Below, one piece after another: positions 52,601 to 61,099 of a stretch of DNA of 64,000 nucleotides; the first letter of the stretch is position 1; the number at the start of each line of letters is the position of its first letter. Made by a program: the position numbers and the translations under genes. The notes beneath the pieces were generated by a model. It did no database searches. It was not told the origin of the DNA and saw only the letters and a list, made by a program, of their open reading frames with translations. This DNA comes from JAFGXT01 sp963677165 (GTDB lineage: Bacteria; Verrucomicrobiota; Lentisphaeria; Victivallales; SZUA-371): the NCBI GenBank assembly GCA_963677165.2, contig CAXXSX010000002.1, forward strand, positions 5,394,001 through 5,458,000. Direction: 5' to 3'.

Positions 52601-54397
52601 CTATTCAGCGTCTTTTTTGTCTTTCTTTTCTTTCGGAAGAACCACTTTTAGATGCAGTTCCTGAAGCTGACGCATTGTCGCTTCCGCAGGAGCATTCATC
52701 ATCAAATCCTGCGCCTGCTGATTGAATGGGAACGCAATGACTTCACGAATGTTCGGCTCATCGGCAAGCAGCATAACCATACGGTCAACCCCCGGGGCAA
52801 TACCGCCGTGAGGAGGTGCGCCATGCTTAAATGCGTTGATCATACCGCCGAATTTATCATCGACCACACTGGAATCATAACCGGCCATTTCGAATGCCTT
52901 ATACATAATCTCAGGACTGTGGTTACGGATTGCTCCACTGGAAAGCTCAACCCCGTTACATACGATATCATACTGGTAAGCAAGAATATCAAGCGGATCT
53001 TTGTTCAACAGATCATCCATTCCCCCCTGAGGCATTGAGAACGGATTATGACTAAAGACAGTCTGTCCGGTTTCTTCGTCTTCTTCAAACATCGGGAAGT
53101 CAACAATCCAGCAGAAACGGAATACATCTTTTTCCAGCAGATCAAGCTGACTGCCCAGTTCTTTAATCACATGACCGCCGATTTCCATGACAGTCTTTTC
53201 TTTATCCGCCAGAAAGAACATGGCGTCGCCGTCTTCAACCTTACCAGCTTCCTTAACCAATGCTAGTTCATCTTCGCTCATAAACTTGACGATCGGGCTC
53301 TTGACTTCACCGCCGGACCATACAATATATGCCATACCTTTGGCGCCAACGGACTGAGCAAACTTGATCATATCGTCATAGAACTTACGTGACTTATCAG
53401 CAACATTCGGCACCTTGATCGCACGAACAACGCCGCCTTTTTTAACAACTGTGGCAAATGCGTTAAAGCCGCTGTCCTTGAACGCGTCGGAAACATCAAC
53501 CATTTCCAGCGGGTTACGAAGGTCCGGCTTATCGGTTCCCCAGCGGTACATTGCTTCGCGATAAGGAATCTGCGGAAACTGTGCATCCGGAATCTTTTTC
53601 GTACTGAACTTAGTGAAAATACCATTGAGAAGATCTTCCATTACTTTAAACAGGTCTTCCTGGGTAATAAAACTCATTTCAACGTCAAGCTGGTAGAATT
53701 CACCGGGAGAACGATCAGCACGCGCATCTTCGTCACGGAAGCATGGAGCAATCTGGAAATAGCGGTCAAAACCGGCAACCATCAGCAACTGCTTAAACTG
53801 CTGCGGAGCCTGTGGCAGAGCATAGAACTTCCCGGGATGAATACGGCTTGGAACCAAATAGTCACGGGCACCTTCAGGAGAACTCGCGGTAAGAATCGGA
53901 GTCTGGAACTCATGAAATCCCATGGAAGTCATTTGATGACGAATTTCACTGATGACTTCTGAACGCAGAATAATGTTTTTATGCAGACGTTCACGACGCA
54001 GGTCAAGAAAACGGTATTTCAAGCGCATTGACTCGGGTGTCTGCTCTTCCTTGGCAACTTGGAAAGGAATAATTTCAGCTTCGCCGAGTACCTGCATTTC
54101 TTCCGCTACCAGTTCGATCTCACCAGTCGGAATCTTCGGATTTACATTTTCATCTGTCCTGGCAACGACTTTACCAGTGAAACACAGCACTGATTCAACC
54201 CGCCATTTTTCGAGGTCCTGATGAAAATCAAGATTCGGATTGATCACTACCTGAGTAATACCGTAGCTGTCACGCAAATCGATAAAAATAACACCGCCAT
54301 GGTCACGTACACTATGTACCCAACCTGAAATCCTGACGGTTTCGCCTACATTCTCCTTACGGAGTTCTGAACACTTATGAGTTCTGTAAATGTGCAT
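52601..54397 (-). CDS. aspS: Aspartate-tRNA ligase
   Basis: This class II bacterial-type AspRS has 598 residues: an OB-fold anticodon-binding domain (GWVHSVRDHGGVIFIDLRD), motif 2 region (APCFRDEDARADRSPGEFYQLDVEMS), the GAD insertion domain typical of bacterial enzymes (FKDSGFNAFATVVKKGGVVRAI), and motif 3 (GGIAPGVDRMVMLLADEPNIREVIAFP). The quoted segments are landmarks. Whether it also charges tRNA-Asn is not clear. The last residues are a lysine-rich tail (KEKKDKKDAE). Confidence 0.95.
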   Translation of the reverse strand: MHIYRTHKCSELRKENVGETVRISGWVHSVRDHGGVIFIDLRDSYGITQVVINPNLDFHQDLEKWRVESVLCFTGKVVARTDENVNPKIPTGEIELVAEEMQVLGEAEIIPFQVAKEEQTPESMRLKYRFLDLRRERLHKNIILRSEVISEIRHQMTSMGFHEFQTPILTASSPEGARDYLVPSRIHPGKFYALPQAPQQFKQLLMVAGFDRYFQIAPCFRDEDARADRSPGEFYQLDVEMSFITQEDLFKVMEDLLNGIFTKFSTKKIPDAQFPQIPYREAMYRWGTDKPDLRNPLEMVDVSDAFKDSGFNAFATVVKKGGVVRAIKVPNVADKSRKFYDDMIKFAQSVGAKGMAYIVWSGGEVKSPIVKFMSEDELALVKEAGKVEDGDAMFFLADKEKTVMEIGGHVIKELGSQLDLLEKDVFRFCWIVDFPMFEEDEETGQTVFSHNPFSMPQGGMDDLLNKDPLDILAYQYDIVCNGVELSSGAIRNHSPEIMYKAFEMAGYDSSVVDDKFGGMINAFKHGAPPHGGIAPGVDRMVMLLADEPNIREVIAFPFNQQAQDLMMNAPAEATMRQLQELHLKVVLPKEKKDKKDAE

Positions 54398-54641
54398 CTT
54401 TTTTTACTGTCCATTAATTGAATTATCAGTGATATATTAATTTTAGTTATTCCATATACCGAATTTTTACATAAAGACATTAATTTAGCACGCTTTCATA
54501 ATTTTTCGCCCGTAATATACGAAAAAAAAACTTAAAAAAACATTATTTCATAAAAAAAACATTTTTTTTCTAACACTCAACTTGAATATTAGATTTTCGC
54601 GAGTATTGTTGTGGCTCCTTGATATCACAAGGACAGTGTGA

Positions 54642-54718
54642 GGGCGATTAGCTCAGTTGGCTAGAGCACTTGGTTTACACCCAAGTTGTCACAGGTTCGA
54701 GTCCTGTATCGCCCACCA
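54642..54718 (+). tRNA. tRNA-Val (anticodon TAC), copy 1
   Basis: A complete cloverleaf: acceptor arms gggcgat / atcgccc, D-arm gctcagttggctagagc, anticodon stem-loop cttggtttacacccaag with TAC, and T-arm acaggttcgagtcctgt. The 3' CCA is encoded (54716-54718). It reads valine codons GTA and, by wobble, others of the box. Confidence 0.95.
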
Positions 54719-54777
54719 TTTTACTTCTTGTCATAATATTTCAAAAAGTATTGCTGTACTTGGTTGATAATCTTAAC

Positions 54778-54854
54778 GGGCGATTAGCTCAGTTGGCTAG
54801 AGCACTTGGTTTACACCCAAGTTGTCGGGGGTTCGAGTCCCTCATCGCCCACCA
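54778..54854 (+). tRNA. tRNA-Val (anticodon TAC), copy 2
   Basis: Nearly identical to copy 1, with the same anticodon, D-arm and acceptor stem and encoded CCA. It differs in the T-stem (gggggttcgagtccctc instead of acaggttcgagtcctgt). The two genes are 59 bp apart and probably on one transcript. Confidence 0.95.
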
Positions 54855-54893
54855 TCTTACTTCTTTCAAAATTTTAAAATACTGGCTACTGTT

Positions 54894-55165
54894 TCACTTT
54901 TTGAGAGAGTTCAAATAAAACTCTGATGGAGATACTCCAGTTTTATGTTTAAAAACAGTGGAGAAATAGTTTTTCGCGATAAAACCAGTTTTTTCAGCAA
55001 TTTTTTAATCTTAAGTCTGGACTTTTGCAGCATGACTGAGGCTTTGCGAATACGAAGTTCGGTAAGATAGGTTTTTGGTGAGACACCAATATCCCGTTTG
55101 AAGATTTTACGAAATTGTGTTTCTAGTTCAATCTGTTTTGATGGGAAAGCTCCATCAGGTAATCA
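54894..55165 (-). pseudogene. Remnant of an AraC-family regulator (HTH part)
   Basis: The minus strand reads SKQIELETQFRKIFKRDIGVSP, YLTELRIRKASVML and, after a -1 shift in an A6 run, IAEKTGFIAKNYFSTVFKH and KTGVSPSEFYL to a stop at 54894. This is the C-terminal two-helix DNA-binding part of an AraC regulator without its sensor domain or start codon. It lies just behind the two tRNA-Val genes, a common site of integration and decay. Confidence 0.75.
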
Positions 55166-55275
55166 TAATAGACAGATTAATGCTTATTAAGTACGACAAT
55201 TCAGTCTATTCAAAATACTGCACGAAGCGTCACACATAGAAGTTTGAAGCGATATTAATACAACCAGTCATACAC

Positions 55276-55360
55276 AAAAAAAGACAGACCTCGTTCCCCA
55301 GACTCCCCACGCGTCCCATGCTTCCCCCCTTCTCGCAATAACGTCTCCACGAGGTCTGTC
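55276..55360 (-). terminator. Long-loop hairpin after the small protein gene
   Basis: Perfect 12-bp arms gacagacctcgt (55283-55294) and acgaggtctgtc (55349-55360) flank a C-rich 54-nt loop. On the minus strand the hairpin is followed by a seven-T run, which fits a terminator for the gene ending at 55374. The loop is long for a simple terminator. Confidence 0.6.
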
Positions 55361-55373
55361 CTTGAATACTCAA

Positions 55374-55580
55374 TTATGCTTGAGCAACACTGGCAATAAA
55401 TGAATTACAATAGAACTCCAACTCTCCAACAAACTCATTGGTTTTCATATGGTCTTTTTCACAATTTTCTTTCAAAAGATCAAAACATGACTCAATTTCT
55501 TCTTCGGTTGCGTTTTCAATAAATTCATCATTGAAGATAAAATCGAAACGTTCAATAAAAGTTTGAATTTTGCTGCGCAT
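55374..55580 (-). CDS. Small acidic hypothetical protein
   Basis: The product has 68 residues from the ATG at 55580, which has a GGAGG box 5 bp upstream (the frame opens at 55592). It is acidic and helical, with a NDEFIENATEEEIESCFDLLKENC stretch (landmark) and three cysteines. I recognise no family. A good RBS and its own terminator-like hairpin make it a credible gene. Confidence 0.6.
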   Translation of the reverse strand: MRSKIQTFIERFDFIFNDEFIENATEEEIESCFDLLKENCEKDHMKTNEFVGELEFYCNSFIASVAQA

Positions 55581-55851
55581 AACAGCCTCCATTTTAACTA
55601 AGAATTAAAACTTGTCGCATTTTTTGTATTTAATGCAAATTACTTTATTATTGGACTATCTATACAGACTATTCGAATCAATTTATTAAAATCTTGCACT
55701 CAAAATAAAAAAAAAGAGTTTTTTATTGATTTTTATTCAAATTCAAAAAAACTTCCAAAAAACTTTACTGTAATATCTTGCATTGTCAGAAAATTATGAC
55801 AACAATATTGTATCTATGAGTGGATGAAAATATTTTTGTACGTGAAAGGCA

Positions 55852-56424
55852 ATGAATTATACGACAAGACAAACATTACTGGAGGCAATTAAAGATGGAG
55901 GGGAAGTATCATGGCGCGAATTCTATGTTGCTTACCGACCATTAATTATCCTTCGTGGATCAGATTTCCAACTGACAGCCGATGAAAAAGAAGAATTGGT
56001 CCAGATGGTTTTACTGGAAATCTTTCATAAATGCAAATCATTCCATTATGATCGAACTCAAGGACGGTTACGTGATTATTTACGAAAGCTAATCGGAGGA
56101 AAGGCCGTTGACATTCTCCGAAAAAGGAAAAACAATCATGTTTCGGCAGATGTGCTGAATTCTCACCCAGACAAAGATTCCTTATTGGAACAGGCATGGG
56201 AAAATGAATGGCAGGGACATTTGTTGTCTCAGGCGATGGATATTTTGCGAAACAAGCTTGAACCTATAACATTTCAGGCCTTTGAGCTTCATGTCATTAG
56301 TGAAAAATCCGCTAAGGAGGTTGCTTTATTTTTGAATATTTCAATTAACATGGTTTACGTAGCGAAAAGTAGATCCGTAAAAAAGCTTCGCTCCATTATT
56401 AGAGAACTACAGGAAACAATATGA
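55852..56424 (+). CDS. ECF-type RNA polymerase sigma factor
   Basis: The 190-residue protein has sigma region 2 (EELVQMVLLEIFHKCKSFHYDRTQGRLRDYLRKL, promoter melting and -10 recognition) and region 4 (AFELHVISEKSAKEVALFLNISINMVYVAKSRSVKKLR, -35 recognition); quoted segments are landmarks. It resembles the sigma factors of PVC bacteria that are encoded next to Ser/Thr kinases. Its stop overlaps the start of the zinc-motif gene by 4 bp, as in sigma/anti-sigma pairs. Confidence 0.87.
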   Translation: MNYTTRQTLLEAIKDGGEVSWREFYVAYRPLIILRGSDFQLTADEKEELVQMVLLEIFHKCKSFHYDRTQGRLRDYLRKLIGGKAVDILRKRKNNHVSADVLNSHPDKDSLLEQAWENEWQGHLLSQAMDILRNKLEPITFQAFELHVISEKSAKEVALFLNISINMVYVAKSRSVKKLRSIIRELQETI

Positions 56425-56678
56425 AACATTATACCAGAGAAGAACTTGACCAGTATCGTCACAAGGACATGAGCTTCATATTACGATTGATATGTCGTGC
56501 TCATCTTAGTATTTGTTCTCAGTGCCGGCAAAAACTCTCCAAATTGCATGATGACGATACTTTGTTAAGAAGATTAAAAGATTCTTTAAATATGTTGAAC
56601 ATAGAATCAAATTCTCTAACATATCAGAAAATTGACACAACAATTCATGAACTGACGAATAAAGAGTCGTCGGTGTAG
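56421..56678 (+). CDS. Small zinc-motif protein, putative anti-sigma factor
   Basis: The 85-residue protein contains HLSICSQC, the HxxxCxxC of the zinc-binding anti-sigma (ZAS) domain, after a short helix (TREELDQYRHKDMS). It has no membrane segment of its own. The ATGA overlap with the sigma gene and the next gene being a transmembrane kinase suggest that the kinase supplies the membrane link. Binding to the sigma factor is inferred from family and context. Confidence 0.7.
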   Translation: MKHYTREELDQYRHKDMSFILRLICRAHLSICSQCRQKLSKLHDDDTLLRRLKDSLNMLNIESNSLTYQKIDTTIHELTNKESSV

Positions 56679-56689
56679 AGGATACTGTT

Positions 56690-58648
56690 TTGAATTCAAT
56701 AGTTGTACCAGATTATCAACTTATAGCCAAATGCGGAAGGGGCTCATTTGGTGATGTATATGTCGCCAGGGGACTCTCCGGCTCACTGGTGGCCTTAAAG
56801 GTTATTGAAAAAAACAACTATTCAGAAAAAGAATTCAATGGACTGAAATACTATTGTTCCAGATGCTCTAATTCCCCGTTTCTGGTCAAAATATATCACA
56901 CAGGAGAAACCGAATCTTTTTTCTACTATACAATGGAACTTGCCGATAATCTGGGAGATGATGATCATTACATTCCGGCAACCCTGGCCAACCGTCTGGT
57001 TGACACGAAAAGGCTGGATCCCCATATCGTCAAGGATTTAGCATTAAACCTGTTATCGGGACTGGAAACATTACATCGATCAGGACTGGTGCATCGCGAC
57101 ATCAAGCCGGAAAATGTTATTTTTGTAAATAATATCCCTAAGCTCTCCGATATCGGGTTAGTTTCATCAGTTACCGCAGCTTTCAGTGTGGGAGGAACCC
57201 TGGGATTTATTCCTCCGGAAAAACTGAAATCATCAAGTGGAAGTAAAACTGCAACAGACGATCTCTATGCACTGGGAAAATTGATTTATTGCACATTGAG
57301 CGGGAATTCCCCGGATAAGTATCCATCGCTACCACAAGACATCGTCTTTACTGATGAGGTAAAAAGACTGAACGAAGTAATTCTAATCGCCTGTAATTCA
57401 GTCGGGCTTTTACGATTCAATTCTATCAACCAGTTTCGCAGAACACTAACATCGTCAGTATGGAGAAGACGAAGAACTCTTCATTTCCTATGGTCACACC
57501 GTTATTATTGGCTGATCGGAATAATACTTATTCTGGCTTTCATTATACTTTTAAATCCATCTCTTACAAATACCTATTTAATGAAGAAGTATGTTGATAT
57601 TTCCTCTTGTTTCACTTCTGTATCCCAAACATCAGCCGCGAACATCCCATCTAAAATCAATACTTCCAGCTTTAAGGCATTAATAGGGCAAAAGTTAAAT
57701 AAGGAACAACTTGCGACATATAAATGCAAAGTTGAAGATTACCTGGAGCGCCGGGCCCGTAAGAAATTTCCCGAATTTAAAAAAGAATATTTTGCCTATT
57801 TAGCCAATATAGCAGCGCTTGAAAAATTGATATGCAAATACAATCCTGATATGATTGCGGAAATCAAAACCCTGGTAAAAAATTGTTCCAATCCTTTCAA
57901 TGCCCCAAAAGCATTAGTATCCTGGCTTTCTCCTGAAATGTGGAATGACAGAAAAATATATGATCTTTACTGTGATTGCGCAATCCAGTCAGCAAATATC
58001 AATGCAATCTTTCTTGAAAAAAGGAATCAATTGCCCGAAGCGTTAGAGTGGGATAAATATTTTTTTACTACCCGACTAAGAAATAAAAAGAATTCCCCTC
58101 CTGTTTTATACGTAACTCCTCAAGGTGGAAGTGAAGCTAGTTTTGAACATGTGCTTGCAGCTTATCAAAATATACTGCAAAATATGCCGAAAAACAAAAA
58201 GGATCATTATTGTCGAAAGACAAAACGTTTTCTCAAAATTTTGAAATCTTACGTTTCGAACCCGGCAATTGATGCCCTTGAATGTACCTATCCTCCTTAT
58301 GACCTTCACCAGACAGCAGCCAAGGAAATCAGTTTGTTTGCTAAAAAAAATATTGATGGATATGTCCTATTAGCGTATGGCATCCCAAATTCGTTCTATC
58401 GTAAAGGCTATGATAAACAAAGCTATAGAGAACTCAAAAAGAGAACAAAGCAAAAACTTGCTAATCTCCCCGCACGTCAACAGCAGCAGGAATGGATCAG
58501 AAAGAAAATAGAAATACTTAATGAAATGCGGGATAAAGAATTAAAGAACACTTCAAATCCTAACGCTATTCTTTTTCTGAAGGCAAGAAAAGTATTGGCT
58601 CCTTATTTAAATATTCCATTTACAGGTAATACCAAATCAGATAAGTAA
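56690..58648 (+). CDS. Transmembrane Ser/Thr protein kinase with extracytoplasmic domain
   Basis: The TTG start at 56690 has an AGAGGA box 8 bp upstream. The kinase domain (about residues 8-255) has GRGSFGDVYVA (residues 16-26), Lys37 in VALKV, HRDIKPEN (residues 135-142), a DIG triad (154-156) instead of DFG, and IPPEKL in place of APE. One membrane segment lies at residues 272-289. The remaining 360 residues, with several cysteines and a Lys-rich end, would be extracytoplasmic and match no family I know. It probably senses an envelope signal and acts on the upstream sigma/zinc-protein pair. Confidence 0.85.
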   Translation: MNSIVVPDYQLIAKCGRGSFGDVYVARGLSGSLVALKVIEKNNYSEKEFNGLKYYCSRCSNSPFLVKIYHTGETESFFYYTMELADNLGDDDHYIPATLANRLVDTKRLDPHIVKDLALNLLSGLETLHRSGLVHRDIKPENVIFVNNIPKLSDIGLVSSVTAAFSVGGTLGFIPPEKLKSSSGSKTATDDLYALGKLIYCTLSGNSPDKYPSLPQDIVFTDEVKRLNEVILIACNSVGLLRFNSINQFRRTLTSSVWRRRRTLHFLWSHRYYWLIGIILILAFIILLNPSLTNTYLMKKYVDISSCFTSVSQTSAANIPSKINTSSFKALIGQKLNKEQLATYKCKVEDYLERRARKKFPEFKKEYFAYLANIAALEKLICKYNPDMIAEIKTLVKNCSNPFNAPKALVSWLSPEMWNDRKIYDLYCDCAIQSANINAIFLEKRNQLPEALEWDKYFFTTRLRNKKNSPPVLYVTPQGGSEASFEHVLAAYQNILQNMPKNKKDHYCRKTKRFLKILKSYVSNPAIDALECTYPPYDLHQTAAKEISLFAKKNIDGYVLLAYGIPNSFYRKGYDKQSYRELKKRTKQKLANLPARQQQQEWIRKKIEILNEMRDKELKNTSNPNAILFLKARKVLAPYLNIPFTGNTKSDK

Positions 58649-58838
58649 AGAATTCCAAAGTTATCCGTTTGACTGACAATTATAATATTTTAGGACTCCT
58701 CAAAACATATGTCAATTAAGAAATAATTTATCCTTACATAGCTGGGTTTATCAGAAATTTTATAAAAAAATTACTTTTATACTCGGAATTTAAAAAACCA
58801 AGTGCTATAGTAGTGTATGTGAAAGGAGAGTTTAGGGC

Positions 58839-59546
58839 GTGAAAAAAGAAGTAACAATTTTTACATTAGTAGAATTATTAGTAGTAATTTCTATCATTGC
58901 ATTATTGACAGCATTATTATTACCGGCTTTAAATCTGGCACGTCAGAAAGCCAGAGATTCAGTATGCAAAAATAATTTACGTCAAATAGGATTGTCCATA
59001 CAACTCTATCGATCTGATTATGATGAAAGGTACCCTGATTATGGGGCCATAGGGGCAACAGATTATTCAAGCAACACTACATACATGTGGGCTAATTACC
59101 GTCGTGGGCTTGGACAAGACGATGGAAGTGGAGTCGAAAAATATGGAGTTGCTGCGGCCCTAAAGCCATATTTGGGAGAAAAATCCGATATCTGGTGCTG
59201 CCCAAGCGCAACACCTCTAAAATTGTCATACAAGAATACCTACGCTTGGACTGCAACATATTTTAATTATCTATCACTCAGTAAAGGCATGAGGTACAGT
59301 AAAAAAGTTGTTTCACCAGCTACATTGAATAAAATACCGATCATATTTGATAATATTTCTGAAACCCCAATACCAACAGGACAATTTGCTAATTCAGGAT
59401 TTATTTCAAATTCAGCATCCGGTGAAAAAATAGGGCCACATGCACAAAGTGATCCTTATGCTTCATACAATGAAGGTTGGGCAGGGGTTTATGCCCTTAC
59501 GGCAGGAGGATACGTTAGTACATGGAATACCCTGTTTGCGCAATGA
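58839..59546 (+). CDS. Pseudopilin-like secreted protein (DUF1559-like)
   Basis: A 235-residue product with a GTG start and a GGAGAG box 9 bp upstream. The class III signal EVTIFTLVELLVVISIIALL is followed by LTALLLPALNLARQKARDSVCKNNLRQIG. The C-terminal part has few motifs and ends TAGGYVSTWN. It follows the sigma/zinc/kinase genes after 190 bp and could be a target of that sigma factor, though it may have its own promoter. Confidence 0.85.
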   Translation: MKKEVTIFTLVELLVVISIIALLTALLLPALNLARQKARDSVCKNNLRQIGLSIQLYRSDYDERYPDYGAIGATDYSSNTTYMWANYRRGLGQDDGSGVEKYGVAAALKPYLGEKSDIWCCPSATPLKLSYKNTYAWTATYFNYLSLSKGMRYSKKVVSPATLNKIPIIFDNISETPIPTGQFANSGFISNSASGEKIGPHAQSDPYASYNEGWAGVYALTAGGYVSTWNTLFAQ

Positions 59547-59733
59547 TGCTGCTTAACTTATTTTCCCATTCCCTTATTTTCATCTATAAAAAACACCATC
59601 TTAATTTCTTTAGACTAAAAAAAACAAATAAAATTCATTACGATTCTTGATTGATTTGGTTGACGATATATCATTATATTATAGTATTCGATGCTATATG
59701 AGTCCATTGTAATCAATTAATTGGAGGTATTAA

Positions 59734-59922
59734 ATGGCAATTGCTGTAATTGATCAAGTATTGTGTGATGGTTGTGAAAGCTGTGTAGAAGAGTGTTGGA
59801 GAGGTGCAATATACATGGAAAATGGAACAGCCCACGTTTATGATGACCGATGTTCTGGCTGTGGTTTGTGTGTACCCGCATGCACAAACAAGGCGATAAC
59901 ACTTGAAGAAGATTCAGAGTAA
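59734..59922 (+). CDS. Small 2[4Fe-4S] ferredoxin
   Basis: The 62-residue protein has two CxxCxxCxxxC clusters (CDGCESCVEEC at about residues 11-21 and CSGCGLCVPAC at about 41-51) and an acidic C-terminus, as in clostridial-type electron carriers. The proline that usually follows the fourth cysteine is Trp in the first cluster and Thr in the second. A GGAGG box lies 8 bp before the ATG, and a strong hairpin follows. No redox enzyme gene is adjacent. Confidence 0.9.
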   Translation: MAIAVIDQVLCDGCESCVEECWRGAIYMENGTAHVYDDRCSGCGLCVPACTNKAITLEEDSE

Positions 59923-59969
59923 CATCTTGTCCTGTTTAATACAGAACAAGTAAATGTACTTGTAAATTC

Positions 59970-60014
59970 AATTAGTTCATTGTTGAAAAATCAACAATGA
60001 ACTAATTTTATTTT
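59970..60014. terminator. Bidirectional terminator between ferredoxin and the unknown gene
   Basis: Perfect 17-bp arms (59970-59986 and 59991-60007) with a 4-nt loop are followed by ttttatttt on the plus strand, and A/T-rich sequence flanks the other side. It follows the ferredoxin gene and sits against the stop codon (60008) of the convergent gene. Confidence 0.85.
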
Positions 60015-61099
60015 GAACCCTCTATCCCAACCGACTTATTTCCATTGTATTCGTAAAAATGATCAAGATGCTCCTGAATCATTTTTTCCCAATGTTCTTT
60101 CAGTTGCTTCTTAAAGCAGCGCCATTGCAAAAGTTGTTTGCGATATGGAAGCTTCTTATATTCATACGCCCAGTATTGTCCCGGATTCGCATCCATACGG
60201 ACCGGAGAACCTTTTGGCGCGGGAGCAGGCAATGGAGGAAGTTTCTTCGGCATAATCTGCTTAAGAAAAAGATCAAGCTTCTTTTTGTCGTAAAGCATTT
60301 TGAACAGCTTATCCGGCTCTGTGGTGTTATGTGCCAATAATGCGGCATGAAACTCCGACGGCTCGCGAATATATTCAAATTTAAAGAAGTCATAATAACT
60401 ATAACAGGAAACATAGTTGGAGCGATATGCATCCTCATAGAAATGTTTTGGAAAACGCTTCGGCCATTTTTCCCGTTCGGAAATAACCATAGAAAAAATT
60501 CCCCGTCGAGACCATTCCCAATAGATATTTCTTTTTAAGGTTTTATTCAAATAATCCTGGAAAATCTGTTTGTAATCGGCAGCCTTTAGTAAGTCATACT
60601 GCCCGATAAGATATTTTTGGACCTCCCTCCCTTCTATACCTGATTTTTCCATGCTGATCGTTTTCAGAAAAATCCGTTTAGCATCTGCTTCTGTAAGTTT
60701 ACACTCCCGGAGAATGCGAAAAAAAGTGGCGTCGAAGCAAGCCCCGTCTCCAGTCCTGCCGGGACGATACCGCAATATATAATATCGCCAGCGCCAGAAC
60801 TTCCATCCACGATTCATCGTTTTAATACAAAATATCTCGAACACATAATCGGTAATTGAAGAACATTGAATCATTGGTTCAGGATAGGATAAATGATATT
60901 TTTTATAAAGCTTTTTAACTCCTTCCGTGCGTTTTTCCCAAATAACTTTGCCTTTCACCAATTTTCGGGTCAAGTTCTCTCCCGTAGCAAAATCATAACC
61001 ATGCATCAACGTATAATCCGCCAAGATGGCTGGAACAACACAGATGGTCAACAGAATAACACTACAGACAATAATTAGAATACGGCTTTTCTTCTTCAT
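60008..61099 (-). CDS. Exported or membrane-anchored protein of unknown function
   Basis: The 363-residue product has one N-terminal hydrophobic segment (ILIIVCSVILLTICVVPAILA) and a basic, aromatic-rich body (RGWKFWRWRYYILRYRPG, a PPLPAPAPKG linker). No known domain is visible. Its ATG overlaps the stop of the next gene upstream by 4 bp, so both are made from one message, and they probably work together in the periplasm. Confidence 0.65.
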   Translation of the reverse strand: MKKKSRILIIVCSVILLTICVVPAILADYTLMHGYDFATGENLTRKLVKGKVIWEKRTEGVKKLYKKYHLSYPEPMIQCSSITDYVFEIFCIKTMNRGWKFWRWRYYILRYRPGRTGDGACFDATFFRILRECKLTEADAKRIFLKTISMEKSGIEGREVQKYLIGQYDLLKAADYKQIFQDYLNKTLKRNIYWEWSRRGIFSMVISEREKWPKRFPKHFYEDAYRSNYVSCYSYYDFFKFEYIREPSEFHAALLAHNTTEPDKLFKMLYDKKKLDLFLKQIMPKKLPPLPAPAPKGSPVRMDANPGQYWAYEYKKLPYRKQLLQWRCFKKQLKEHWEKMIQEHLDHFYEYNGNKSVGIEGSK

